Positions 1-6,077 of a stretch of DNA of 51,366 bases are shown here, in pieces. Both the position numbers and the translations under genes were made by a program. The notes under the pieces were generated by a model. The model saw only the letters and a list, made by a program, of their open reading frames with translations, had not been told where the DNA came from and made no database searches. Origin of the DNA: Oscillospiraceae bacterium (GTDB lineage Bacteria > Bacillota > Clostridia > Oscillospirales > Ruminococcaceae); assembly GCA_021769725.1 (NCBI GenBank), contig JAETSI010000021.1:1-51366 (forward strand), written 5' to 3'. How positions within the stretch are numbered: position 1 is the stretch's first letter; each line of letters starts with the position of its first letter.

Positions 1-102
1 CATGGTTCAAATTCCTGAGCCACTGGGGGCGATTTTTAATTGAAAACGCTCCTTCAGTTTACACCATTTTACCATACAAAATCAAGTATAGCAAGACTGT
101 AA

Positions 103-183
103 ATTACACAATGATTAGCAGAAATACAGCCGAAAAGATCGTGTACTAATGGTATTGAATTATTCTCCGAAAGACGGTAATAT
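103..183 (+). promoter_or_regulatory. Promoter P1 with upstream box, for the amidoligase gene
   Basis: TTGAAT (155-160) and TAATAT (178-183) are separated by exactly 17 bp. A TACACAAT box begins at 105, the same distance from the -10 as the matching box of P2. The short leader contains an AAGGG/CCCTT stem at 196-210 before the GGAGG at 229-233. Bases 1-102 hold no gene that I can see. Confidence 0.8.
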
Positions 184-242
184 GTGATACAACGGAAGGG
201 ACACGCCCTTGAAAAACACCGAAATTACGGAGGAAAAACACG

Positions 243-1187
243 ATGAACGAAAAGACAAGAAAGCAGATTGAAAACCTAAAAAATCAGACGATAGGCTGCG
301 AAGTAGAGATGAACAACATCACCAGAAACAAGGCTGCAAAAATTGCCGCCGACTTTTTCGGAACAGGCAGATTTGAAAACACGGCAAGCCGCAACGGTTA
401 TCAGACTTGGAGTGCTTGGGACGCACAGGGCAGAGAATGGAAGTTTCAAAGAGATGTCTCCATCGCAGGTCCCGACAGCGAAAAATGCGAACTGGTAACA
501 CCGATTCTTCACTACGAGGATATTGAAACCTTGCAGGAGCTTGTTCGCAGACTCCGCAAGGCAGGAGCAATTAGCCATGCAGGGGTCGGGGCTGGGGTTC
601 ACATCCACATTGGAGCAAAAGGCCACACACCGCAGACCCTCAGGAACCTTGCCAACCTGATGGCAAGCCACGAAAGATTGATTGCGGATGCCTTGAAAAT
701 CGACCAAGGAAGAATGAACCGCTACTGCCGAACGGTAAACCCCAACTTCATCGACCAGCTCAACAAGAAAAAGCCCACCACGATGGCACAGCTTGCGGAC
801 ATCTGGTACACGGCAAACGATGCGAATTACGGCAGAAATCAACATTACAACGAAAGCCGATACCATATGTTGAACTACCACGCAGTGTTCACAAAAGGAA
901 CTATCGAGATGCGGTGTTTTAATTTTGACAAGCCCGCCGATGGAAAGAAAAACGGACTTCACGCAGGGCAATTAAAAACTTGGATTCAGCTTTGCCTCGC
1001 CCTTTCCGAGATGGCAAAGGAACTCAGAACAGCAAGCCCAAAGCCACAGCAAACAGAGAATCCGAAATTCGCAATGCGGACTTGGCTGATTCGACTGGGA
1101 CTTGTTGGTGAAGAGTTCTCCACAGCCAGGGATTTCCTTACAAGAAACCTTGAGGGAGATGCAGCTTTTAGATTCGGCAGACCTTAA
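243..1187 (+). CDS. Amidoligase family protein (COOH-NH2 ligase)
   Basis: The 314-residue protein matches the glutamine-synthetase-like amidoligase fold. A GCEVEMN strand near residue 19 provides the metal-binding acid, VHIHIG near residue 119 is the HxH signature, and GTIEMRCFNF near residue 220 is the C-terminal strand. Family members are predicted to join a carboxylate to an amine using ATP. A gamma-glutamylcyclotransferase lies directly downstream, a pairing known for this family, where ligase and cyclotransferase are thought to make and remove gamma-glutamyl-type linkages. The start follows a GGAGG. Hairpins at 1191-1242 separate it from the next gene. The substrate is not evident from the sequence. 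Confidence 0.85.
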   Translation: MNEKTRKQIENLKNQTIGCEVEMNNITRNKAAKIAADFFGTGRFENTASRNGYQTWSAWDAQGREWKFQRDVSIAGPDSEKCELVTPILHYEDIETLQELVRRLRKAGAISHAGVGAGVHIHIGAKGHTPQTLRNLANLMASHERLIADALKIDQGRMNRYCRTVNPNFIDQLNKKKPTTMAQLADIWYTANDANYGRNQHYNESRYHMLNYHAVFTKGTIEMRCFNFDKPADGKKNGLHAGQLKTWIQLCLALSEMAKELRTASPKPQQTENPKFAMRTWLIRLGLVGEEFSTARDFLTRNLEGDAAFRFGRP

Positions 1188-1190
1188 CGC

Positions 1191-1242
1191 AGGAGACAGC
1201 CTCCTGCCACCTTTACCGACCGCTTCGGCGGTCTTAAGGTGG
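1191..1242 (+). terminator. Two stacked hairpins after the amidoligase gene
   Basis: GCAGGAG/CTCCTGC is followed by a longer stem: CCACCTT (1207-1213) with AAGGTGG (1236-1242), enclosing GACCGC-TTCG-GCGGTC. There is no clear T-tract, so this may attenuate or process the transcript rather than fully terminate it. Confidence 0.5.
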
Positions 1243-1244
1243 TA

Positions 1245-1322
1245 GAAGGGTGTTTCTCGCCTGTCGGCTCGGTCGGTGCTTCTGCCTACGGCAGAGGTGT
1301 CCACCGGACACCCGCACCCTTC
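1245..1322 (+). promoter_or_regulatory. Structured leader upstream of the cyclotransferase gene
   Basis: GAAGGGTG (1245-1252) can pair with CACCCTTC (1315-1322). Enclosed are two perfect hairpins, CTGCC-TAC-GGCAG (1282-1294) and GGTGTCC-ACC-GGACACC (1296-1312). The ribosome-binding site AGAAAGGAAAG follows immediately. A role in translational control is inference; I do not recognise the structure as a known riboswitch. Confidence 0.4.
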
Positions 1323-1339
1323 AGAAAGGAAAGATTACA

Positions 1340-1786
1340 ATGAAAAAATACTACCTTGCCTACGGTTCAAATCTCAATGTTCAGCAGATGAAATACCGCT
1401 GCCCAGATGCCAAACCGATCGGAACAGCGTGGATTCATGGCTACCAGCTGATGTTCAAGGGAAGCAAAACAGGCTCTTACCTCACCATTGAAAAAGCCGA
1501 GAATTCCAAAGTTCCGGTTGCGGTCTGGGAAGTTTCGGAAACCGATGAACGCAGGCTGGACGCTTACGAGGGTTTCCCGACTTTCTACTACAAAACTGAA
1601 ATGGAAGTCACTGTGGAACGCCGAAAAATCAAGGCTTTTGTGTACATCATGCATGAGGAGCGTGAGCTTGCAATCCCCAGCAGCACCTATGTGCGAACCT
1701 GCGTTCAGGGGTATCGGGATTTCGATTTTGAACTGAAATATCTCCGGCTTGCCTTTGACATCAGCGAGAGGGGGTGCAGAAAATGA
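1340..1786 (+). CDS. Gamma-glutamylcyclotransferase (AIG2-like) family protein
   Basis: The 148-residue protein opens with YLAYGSNLN, the glycine-rich loop of the GGCT/AIG2 fold. Later it has the DERRLDAYEGFP stretch holding the catalytic acid, and then YKTE. The family cleaves gamma-glutamyl-amines with release of 5-oxoproline. The ATG at 1340 is preferred over an upstream in-frame start at 1250 because AGAAAGGAAAG sits just before it and homology begins there. It is likely expressed with the amidoligase and overlaps the next gene by ATGA. The partner substrate is unknown; editing or reversing the amidoligase product is a plausible inference. Confidence 0.85.
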   Translation: MKKYYLAYGSNLNVQQMKYRCPDAKPIGTAWIHGYQLMFKGSKTGSYLTIEKAENSKVPVAVWEVSETDERRLDAYEGFPTFYYKTEMEVTVERRKIKAFVYIMHEERELAIPSSTYVRTCVQGYRDFDFELKYLRLAFDISERGCRK

Positions 1787-1980
1787 AAGAACGAGTAAGA
1801 GTGCCGCAGACCTGCCCGAAATGCGGGCAGATCTACACCGAGCGACCTGCCTTCTCCCGTGTGGACGGCATCCTAATCTGCCCGAACTGCGGAACAAGAG
1901 AGGCACTGGAAAGCATCGGTGTTTCAGCTGAGGAGCAAGAAAAAATCATTAGCATCATCCACCGCAACTACCACGAATAG
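1783..1980 (+). CDS. Small zinc-ribbon protein
   Basis: This is a 65-residue protein. A CPKCGQIY knuckle near residue 11 and a CPNCGTRE knuckle near residue 34 form a four-cysteine zinc ribbon, followed by a short helical tail. The start codon overlaps the previous stop (ATGA) with GAGAGGGGG upstream, so it is translationally coupled to the cyclotransferase. No catalytic residues are visible. It could be an adaptor or nucleic-acid binding partner of the amidoligase pair, but nothing in the sequence proves that. Confidence 0.7.
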   Translation: MKERVRVPQTCPKCGQIYTERPAFSRVDGILICPNCGTREALESIGVSAEEQEKIISIIHRNYHE

Positions 1981-1994
1981 CCCAACGTGAGCCG

Positions 1995-2073
1995 CCACGT
2001 TTGCCCACAGCTGCCGTTTTTCCTTCCTCCGTAAAGTTTGCCCTTGAGGAAATTGGCGGCACAGTGGGGCGAA
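1995..2073 (+). repeat. Imperfect palindrome, copy A
   Basis: The left arm TTTGCCCACAGCTGCCG...TTTCC pairs with the right arm GGAAA..GGCGGCACA..GGGGC around a loop containing GTAAAGTTTGCCCTT. Related palindromes lie at 2669-2751, 3725-3807 and 4773-4845, always after a gene and before a promoter. Confidence 0.7.
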
Positions 2074-2094
2074 TCCAGGGCTTATTTTGGGAGT

Positions 2095-2180
2095 CATAAT
2101 ATACACAATTCCTGCGAAAAATCGCCGTTTTTATTCTGTACTATTAGCTGCTTGATAAGTGCCGAACAGTATGGTAATAT
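2095..2180 (+). promoter_or_regulatory. Promoter P2 with conserved 63-bp upstream region
   Basis: TTGATA (2152-2157) and TAATAT (2175-2180) are 17 bp apart. The 63 bp from 2095 through the -35 aligns without gaps to 4357-4419 (about 57 of 63 identical) and to 4862-4924. The box ATACACAATT starts 80 bp before the end of the -10. Confidence 0.85.
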
Positions 2181-2235
2181 GTGTACAACGCAAGGGGGAA
2201 AACCCAAGCGAAAAACAAAAACGGAGGAAACTACC

Positions 2236-2598
2236 ATGAAGGAAATCAAGATTTTGGAACCGGCAAAGAACGAGGGAAACGAGTTCTTCAGAAACCATGG
2301 CATCAACCTTACGCTTTTCTGGGCATACCGCAACAGCCAGAGGGTTGGCAACGAGCTGATCGATTTCAGCGATGCAATCTGGGAGGCGGACATCGAGCCG
2401 GCGGTAACCCTCCTCAGAAACGAGGGCATCAGGGAATTCACGATTTCAAGCAGCTTCAGCAGCCTGATCACCATCCTTGCCGCCTTTGAAAAGCACGGAT
2501 GCACCATGAACGGACTCACCGAGGTAAACGCAACCTACACAGACATTACTACGGGCGAATTCCAGAGAATCCCCGCAATCCGCATGATCCTGAACTGA
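2236..2598 (+). CDS. Small conserved accessory protein, function unknown
   Basis: The 120-residue protein starts at an ATG just after CGGAGGAAA. An in-frame upstream extension to 2038 would run through the promoter and is rejected. The middle shows an acidic stretch (FSDAIWEADIEP) and then an alternating helix/strand pattern (REFTISSSFSSLITILAAFEKHGC), as in a small alpha/beta domain. Proteins of this kind occur as single genes in Firmicutes phages and conjugative elements. I assign no function. It is a one-gene transcription unit between P2 and the hairpin at 2611-2634. Confidence 0.75.
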   Translation: MKEIKILEPAKNEGNEFFRNHGINLTLFWAYRNSQRVGNELIDFSDAIWEADIEPAVTLLRNEGIREFTISSSFSSLITILAAFEKHGCTMNGLTEVNATYTDITTGEFQRIPAIRMILN

Positions 2599-2610
2599 AC
2601 AAAACCGCAA

Positions 2611-2634
2611 AGGGCAGGCTGAACCGCCTGCCCT
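2611..2634 (+). terminator. GC-rich hairpin after the 2236-2598 gene
   Basis: GGGCAGGC and GCCTGCCC are separated by a 6-nt loop. It lacks a T-run, so terminator status is uncertain. Confidence 0.45.
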
Positions 2635-2668
2635 GCAAGCGGAACAGGGGGAACGGCTCACATCAGCA

Positions 2669-2751
2669 CCACGTTTGCCAACAGCCGCCGTTTTCCCTTC
2701 TTCCGTAAAGTTTGCCCTTGGGAAAATCAGCGGCACATGGGGCAACTGTGG
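2669..2751 (+). repeat. Imperfect palindrome, copy B
   Basis: CCAC..TTGCC..GCCGC..TTTTCCC pairs in order with GGGAAAA..GCGGC..GGGGCAA..GTGG. The arm length and loop match copies A and C although the arm sequences differ. Confidence 0.75.
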
Positions 2752-2773
2752 GCGTTCTGCGGCAAGGCATACT

Positions 2774-2862
2774 ATGTACAATTTTGCCCATTCCACAGCC
2801 CTATGTTTGTTACATTTATTTCTTGAAAAATCGTGGACTTATTGCGAAGATCATGGTAATAT
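2774..2862 (+). promoter_or_regulatory. Promoter P3 with ATGTACAATT box
   Basis: TGGACT (2834-2839), a 17-bp spacer and TAATAT (2857-2862). ATGTACAATT begins at 2774, 89 bp before the -10 end, identical to the P4 arrangement and one helical turn further than in P2, P5, P6 and P7. The leader contains GGGC-agaaa-GCCC. Confidence 0.8.
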
Positions 2863-2922
2863 ACGATACAACGGAAGGGCAGAAAGCCCACCGAAATTCA
2901 AACCAAAACGGAGGAACGTACC

Positions 2923-3243
2923 ATGAATCCCTACACACTGAAAATGAGCCTGAACCTGATCGATGCCAACACGGCAATCACCCGCGAGGACTTCGAGAGT
3001 AACTTCTGCAAGACTGCCGAACGGATCACCTTCACTTTTAACGGCTGGGACGGCAAGAGCTATAGCGGAGAAAGCCGCAACGCTTACGTTTACCGCACTA
3101 CGATCAAAGGCTACGAGAATGTGCGGTTCGTCAAGGTCGGCAAAGGGCTGCACTACATCGACGAGGACAGCAGCATCATTGAAAAGGCAACGGGCATTGC
3201 CCACAAGGAAGCTGAATGGCTGATCGATGTGAAAAGAGCCTGA
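2923..3243 (+). CDS. Hypothetical protein of the cassette array
   Basis: The 106-residue protein follows CGGAGGAACGTACC. Alternating hydrophobic residues (ITFTFNGWDGKSYSG, NAYVYRTTIKGYENVRFVKVG) suggest a small beta-rich fold. There is no signal peptide, membrane segment or known motif. It shares a transcript from P3 with the next gene, with a GCCCTTCC/GGAAGGGC hairpin (3260-3279) between them. I do not recognise the family. Confidence 0.65.
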   Translation: MNPYTLKMSLNLIDANTAITREDFESNFCKTAERITFTFNGWDGKSYSGESRNAYVYRTTIKGYENVRFVKVGKGLHYIDEDSSIIEKATGIAHKEAEWLIDVKRA

Positions 3244-3259
3244 ACAGAACACAGCGGAT

Positions 3260-3279
3260 GCCCTTCCTACGGGAAGGGC
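3260..3279 (+). other. Intercistronic hairpin
   Basis: GCCCTTCC-TAC-(G)GGAAGGGC with no T-run. It lies between two genes that share promoter P3 and may stabilise or process the mRNA. Confidence 0.4.
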
Positions 3280-3311
3280 TGACCGCCAAAAATACATGGA
3301 GGAAGATGAAC

Positions 3312-3695
3312 ATGAGTACAAATTCAAGAATCGGCATTCTGCATCGGGATGGCACGCCCGAAACGATCCGCTGTCATTGGGACGGATATCCGGAGCATCA
3401 GATGCCGATCCTCACTGGGCATTATGACACCGCCGAAAAAGTCAGGGCACTGCTTGCCCTTGGAGATATCAGCAGCCTCGGCGAACGGCTTGTTCCCGAT
3501 ACGGATGAGCCGCACAGTTTCCAAAAGCCTGCCGATGGTGTGACCGTTGCGTATCATCGGGATAGGGGCGAACCGCCGCAGCCGTCTGTTTTCCACAGGA
3601 GTATTAAGGAGTTAAAGAATTCTGATTGGAGCATAGACTGGATTTACCTTTTTGATGAGGAAGACGGAAAGTGGCTTCCACCGATCAAGGACTGA
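3312..3695 (+). CDS. Phage-type conserved protein with CHWDGYPEH motif
   Basis: The 127-residue protein belongs to a family common in phages and plasmids, recognised by the early CHWDGYP motif, then a HYDTAEKVRALLALGDISSLG helix region and a C-terminal YLFDEEDGKW. No biochemical role is established to my knowledge. ATG 3312 is chosen over ATG 3306 because the GGAGGA at 3298-3303 is 8 nt away from it and only 2 nt from the other. There is no promoter of its own; it is likely co-transcribed with 2923-3243. Confidence 0.75.
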   Translation: MSTNSRIGILHRDGTPETIRCHWDGYPEHQMPILTGHYDTAEKVRALLALGDISSLGERLVPDTDEPHSFQKPADGVTVAYHRDRGEPPQPSVFHRSIKELKNSDWSIDWIYLFDEEDGKWLPPIKD

Positions 3696-3724
3696 CAAGT
3701 TCAGCCCTTTGGGACTGTCGTGTT

Positions 3725-3807
3725 CCACGTTGCCCCGTGTGCGGTTTCTCAACAATGAACGATAAACTTGCCCTTGCGGAAAACTGCCACGCACGGGGCA
3801 ATTGTGG
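3725..3807 (+). repeat. Imperfect palindrome, copy C
   Basis: CCAC.TTGCCCCGTG (3725 onward) pairs with CACGGGGCAA..GTGG (ending 3807). The arms differ from copy B at several positions on both sides while keeping pairing, which is compensatory change. Confidence 0.75.
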
Positions 3808-3819
3808 GTGTTCTGTGCG

Positions 3820-3908
3820 ATGTACAATTCAGCCGGATATTCTTTCCCATGTTTGGTACATTTATTTTGCAAAAAGGCGTGGACTTATTGCGGAAAAAGA
3901 GGTATCAT
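3820..3908 (+). promoter_or_regulatory. Promoter P4 with ATGTACAATT box
   Basis: TGGACT (3880-3885), 17 bp, TATCAT (3903-3908). The box at 3820 lies 89 bp before the -10 end, as in P3, and a TGTTTG-TACATTTATTT stretch is also shared with P3. Confidence 0.75.
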
Positions 3909-3956
3909 GTCACTACCGCAAGAGATGCGAAATCAAAGCAAAAGGAGCGAATGCAT

Positions 3957-4310
3957 ATGAAAATTCTGGTATGCGAACCCGGAAAGCATCCCTATGTCAA
4001 GGACATTGAACACACTCTTGAAAACCTCCAACATGAGGTGGACGGCTACATTCAGGCGATTTACCCATTCGAGGAAGAAGTCGGAGTGATCGTAAACGAG
4101 GAGGGGCTGTTTCGTGATGATCTTGCATGGAACAGAATGGTGGAAAAGTACGGCCCGATCAAGGGAACATTCTTTGTCTGCGGTCTGGGCTACAATGATT
4201 TCATCGGGCTGACCGATGAGCAGATCGAAAAATACATCATACTTTTCTGGGAGCCTGAAATGTTTATTCCGACACCTAACGGCATGATGGTACTCCGTAT
4301 TTCAAACTGA
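3957..4310 (+). CDS. DUF3846 family protein
   Basis: The 117-residue protein matches the DUF3846 pattern: MKILVCEPGKHPYVKDI at the start, YIQAIYPFEEEVGVIVNEEG in the middle and TFFVCGLGYNDFIGLTDEQ toward the end. The family is widespread on phages and conjugative elements and has no established function. ATG 3957 is favoured over ATG 3951 because AGGAG (3943-3947) lies 9 nt from it and only 3 nt from the other. It is a one-gene unit between P4 and the hairpin at 4317-4352. Confidence 0.8.
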   Translation: MKILVCEPGKHPYVKDIEHTLENLQHEVDGYIQAIYPFEEEVGVIVNEEGLFRDDLAWNRMVEKYGPIKGTFFVCGLGYNDFIGLTDEQIEKYIILFWEPEMFIPTPNGMMVLRISN

Positions 4311-4316
4311 TAAAAT

Positions 4317-4352
4317 GGGGACAGAGTTACGGCTCTGCTCCTGCTTTTTGCA
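4317..4352 (+). terminator. Hairpin terminator after the DUF3846 gene
   Basis: GGACAGAG-TTACGG-CTCTGCTCC (4319-4341) is followed by CTGCTTTTTG. Confidence 0.55.
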
Positions 4353-4356
4353 AAGG

Positions 4357-4442
4357 CATAATATGTACAATTCCTGCGAAAAATAGGCGTTTTTATTCTG
4401 TACTATTAGCCGCTTGCTAATCTTCCAAAGGTATGGTAATAT
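4357..4442 (+). promoter_or_regulatory. Promoter P5 with conserved 63-bp upstream region
   Basis: TTGCTA (4414-4419), 17 bp, TAATAT (4437-4442). ATGTACAATT at 4363 is 80 bp before the -10 end. The leader has an AGCG-aagaa-CGCT stem. Confidence 0.85.
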
Positions 4443-4498
4443 ACTCACAACGGAAGCGAAGAACGCTCCGGAAACTACGAAAGAACGAGGTTTTTACT

Positions 4499-4738
4499 AT
4501 GTGGAAAGAAGGAACAATCGGGGTGCCAGACAAGGGCGGCAAATACACGGCGGTTCATTATTGGGCAAAGGCTTTTGACGAGGGCAGCATTTACGGAATT
4601 GGCGAGGGCAGGATCAGCAAGCTGATGCTTAAGCAGGATGGCAATATTGTTTACAACTACGACAGAGGATTGGATGTTCCGCCGCAGACAACCGAGGCTG
4701 AAACGGCACTGGCGATTCTCCTGAAAGAGTACGATTAA
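4499..4738 (+). CDS. Small hypothetical protein of the cassette array
   Basis: The 79-residue protein begins MWKEGTIGVPDKGGKYTAVHYWAKAFDEGS and ends in an acidic helix. Its charge pattern and conserved aromatic residues suggest a compact cytoplasmic domain. The ribosome-binding site is weak (GAACGAGG, 4484-4491 region). It is transcribed alone from P5 and followed by a terminator at 4744-4767. I do not recognise a function. Confidence 0.65.
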   Translation: MWKEGTIGVPDKGGKYTAVHYWAKAFDEGSIYGIGEGRISKLMLKQDGNIVYNYDRGLDVPPQTTEAETALAILLKEYD

Positions 4739-4743
4739 GAAAA

Positions 4744-4767
4744 AGAGGGGCTGAAATATGCCCCTTT
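4744..4767 (+). terminator. Hairpin terminator
   Basis: AAGAGGGGC-TGAAATAT-GCCCCTTT, followed by pyrimidine-rich sequence. Confidence 0.6.
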
Positions 4768-4772
4768 CCCCC

Positions 4773-4845
4773 TTGTGTTTGCCGATGCCCTTTTCTTTGC
4801 ATAGTTTGCCCAAGGAGAAAACGGCGGCACACGGGGCAACTGTGG
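4773..4845 (+). repeat. Imperfect palindrome, copy D
   Basis: TTTGCCGATGCC..TTTTCTTT pairs loosely with AAGGAGAAAACGGCGGC..GGGGCAA. The right arm is nearly identical to copy B; the left arm has decayed more. Confidence 0.6.
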
Positions 4846-4861
4846 AGCTTATTTTTGAAGT

Positions 4862-4947
4862 CATAATATGTACAATTCCTGCGGAAAATCGCCGATTTTA
4901 TTCTGTAGATTTAGCCACTTGATATAATCAGCAAAAGACGGTATAGT
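4862..4947 (+). promoter_or_regulatory. Promoter P6 with conserved 63-bp upstream region
   Basis: TTGATA (4919-4924), 17 bp, TATAGT (4942-4947). ATGTACAATT at 4868 is 80 bp before the -10 end. The leader has a GGC-gaaca-GCC stem. Confidence 0.85.
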
Positions 4948-5003
4948 GTTACTACCGAAAGGCGAACAGCCAAACGGAATAAAACCTAAACGGAGGAAAA
5001 TAC

Positions 5004-5330
5004 ATGAGATTCTTAAGACCTGACACGCATATGATCGTAGGCTACAGACCAACGGACATGAATGACCACGAAAAAGAAAGATCAGCGGTTGAGCTTGCAC
5101 TGCCGACCAGCTTTTCCGACAAGGCAAAAGCCTGCTGGGAATACTTCAGAGATGCGGCAGCTATTTTCGAGTACGATGAAAGATTGATAGTCACCGACGA
5201 GAGCTACCTCCTCAGCGAGACTGACAATCCCTGCGGCGGTCCAAGATGGATTTGCGACTCATGGGAGGAACTGGAAAGCATTCTTGAAGAAGTCTACGAT
5301 GACCTTGCAGAAGATGGCGAGATTGCCTGA
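5004..5330 (+). CDS. Acidic hypothetical protein of the cassette array
   Basis: The 108-residue protein starts after CGGAGGAAAATAC. It is acidic, especially the C-terminal helix (SWEELESILEEVYDDLAEDGE). Cysteines at CGGPRWIC could bind metal but are only two. It is transcribed alone from P6 and ends at the hairpin at 5342-5370. A DNA-mimic or inhibitor role is conceivable from the charge but unsupported. Family not recognised. Confidence 0.65.
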   Translation: MRFLRPDTHMIVGYRPTDMNDHEKERSAVELALPTSFSDKAKACWEYFRDAAAIFEYDERLIVTDESYLLSETDNPCGGPRWICDSWEELESILEEVYDDLAEDGEIA

Positions 5331-5341
5331 GCCAAGCCCAA

Positions 5342-5370
5342 AAGCGACAGCCCTCCGGGGCTTTTCGCTC
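5342..5370 (+). terminator. Terminator after the cassette array
   Basis: AGCGA (5343-5347) pairs with TCGCT (5365-5369), enclosing AGCCC-TCC-GGGGCT. Confidence 0.6.
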
Positions 5371-5399
5371 GTTGTATAGGATTTGTAAACCGCTATAAT

Positions 5400-5479
5400 C
5401 TGTACAATTCCAGCCCTTTATATTTGTGTAAATTATGATTTCAAAATTGCTTGACTAACTTGCTTTTTTATTGTAATAT
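5400..5479 (+). promoter_or_regulatory. Promoter P7 for the packaging and structural operon
   Basis: TTGACT (5451-5456), 17 bp, TAATAT (5474-5479). The box CTGTACAATT begins at 5400, 80 bp before the -10 end, exactly as in P2, P5 and P6. This ties the structural operon to the same putative regulator as the small-gene array. Confidence 0.85.
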
Positions 5480-5513
5480 TGAGTAAAATGGAAGAGGAAT
5501 CTCCAAAAAAACC

Positions 5514-5570
5514 GCCCCAAGGGGCATTCAGAATAACCGTTTCAGACTTGCTTTTTGCAGGTCTTTTTTA
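5514..5570 (+). terminator. Leader hairpin and intrinsic terminator ahead of terS
   Basis: GCCC-CAAG-GGGC (5514-5525) is followed by a textbook terminator, AGACTTGC (5544-5551), TTTTT, GCAGGTCT (5557-5564), then a T-run. It sits inside the P7 leader, so the operon would need antitermination or partial readthrough. Confidence 0.75.
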
Positions 5571-5603
5571 TTGTCCAGAATCTCATGAAAGGAGATGATG
5601 CGG

Positions 5604-6077
5604 ATGGCTCAGAGAGGCAGAAAACCAAAGCCGACAGCGATCAAAGAGCTGGAAGGCAATCCGGGCAAGCGTCCGCTGAATGATGCAGAACCCAAGCCCA
5701 TGAGAAAAGCTCCGCCATGCCCGAAATGGCTTGAACCTGAAGCGAAAAAGGAATGGCGCAGGCTGTCAAAACAGCTTGAGCAAATCGGCGTGCTGACCGA
5801 GGTCGATCAGGCAGCATTCGCATCGTACTGTCAGGCGTATGCAAGATGGAAAGAAGCCGAGGAATTCATGACACAGCACGGCACAATTGTAAAAACCAAA
5901 TCCGGATACTGGCAGCAAGTTCCCCAAGTATCCATTGCACAGACATATTTGAAAATCATGAATAAAATTGCTGAACAGTTCGGATTGACTCCGGCGGCAA
6001 GAAGCCGTATCACAGCAGGTGCGGATATGAAAAACGCTGCCGTTGATGATATGGATGAACTTCTGGGAGGTGGATGA
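5604..6077 (+). CDS. terS: Terminase small subunit, P27 family
   Basis: The 157-residue protein begins MAQRGRKPKPTAIKELEGNPGKRPLN, the typical basic opening of P27-type small terminases that bind phage DNA and recruit TerL. It continues with a helical core (WLEPEAKKEWRRLSKQLEQIGVLTEVD) and an oligomerisation region (SYCQAYARWKEAEEFM). ATG 5604 is chosen over ATGs at 5595 and 5598 because GGAG (5591-5594) is 9 nt away. It overlaps the terL start by four bases. An HNH endonuclease gene, common in this position, is absent. Confidence 0.92.
   Translation: MAQRGRKPKPTAIKELEGNPGKRPLNDAEPKPMRKAPPCPKWLEPEAKKEWRRLSKQLEQIGVLTEVDQAAFASYCQAYARWKEAEEFMTQHGTIVKTKSGYWQQVPQVSIAQTYLKIMNKIAEQFGLTPAARSRITAGADMKNAAVDDMDELLGGG

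Noticed and set aside
1..40. GGTTCAAATTCC near the window start looks like a tRNA T-arm
   Set aside because: The flanking bases do not form a T-stem or an acceptor end, and no CCA follows.
276..971. Long minus-strand frame opposite the amidoligase gene
   Set aside because: It is antisense to a convincing gene, has no ribosome-binding site and its protein has no recognisable pattern.
1995..4845. Integron-type attC sites for the cassette array
   Set aside because: The palindromes lack the RYYYAAC/GTTRRRY core, no integron integrase is seen, and each unit carries its own promoter.
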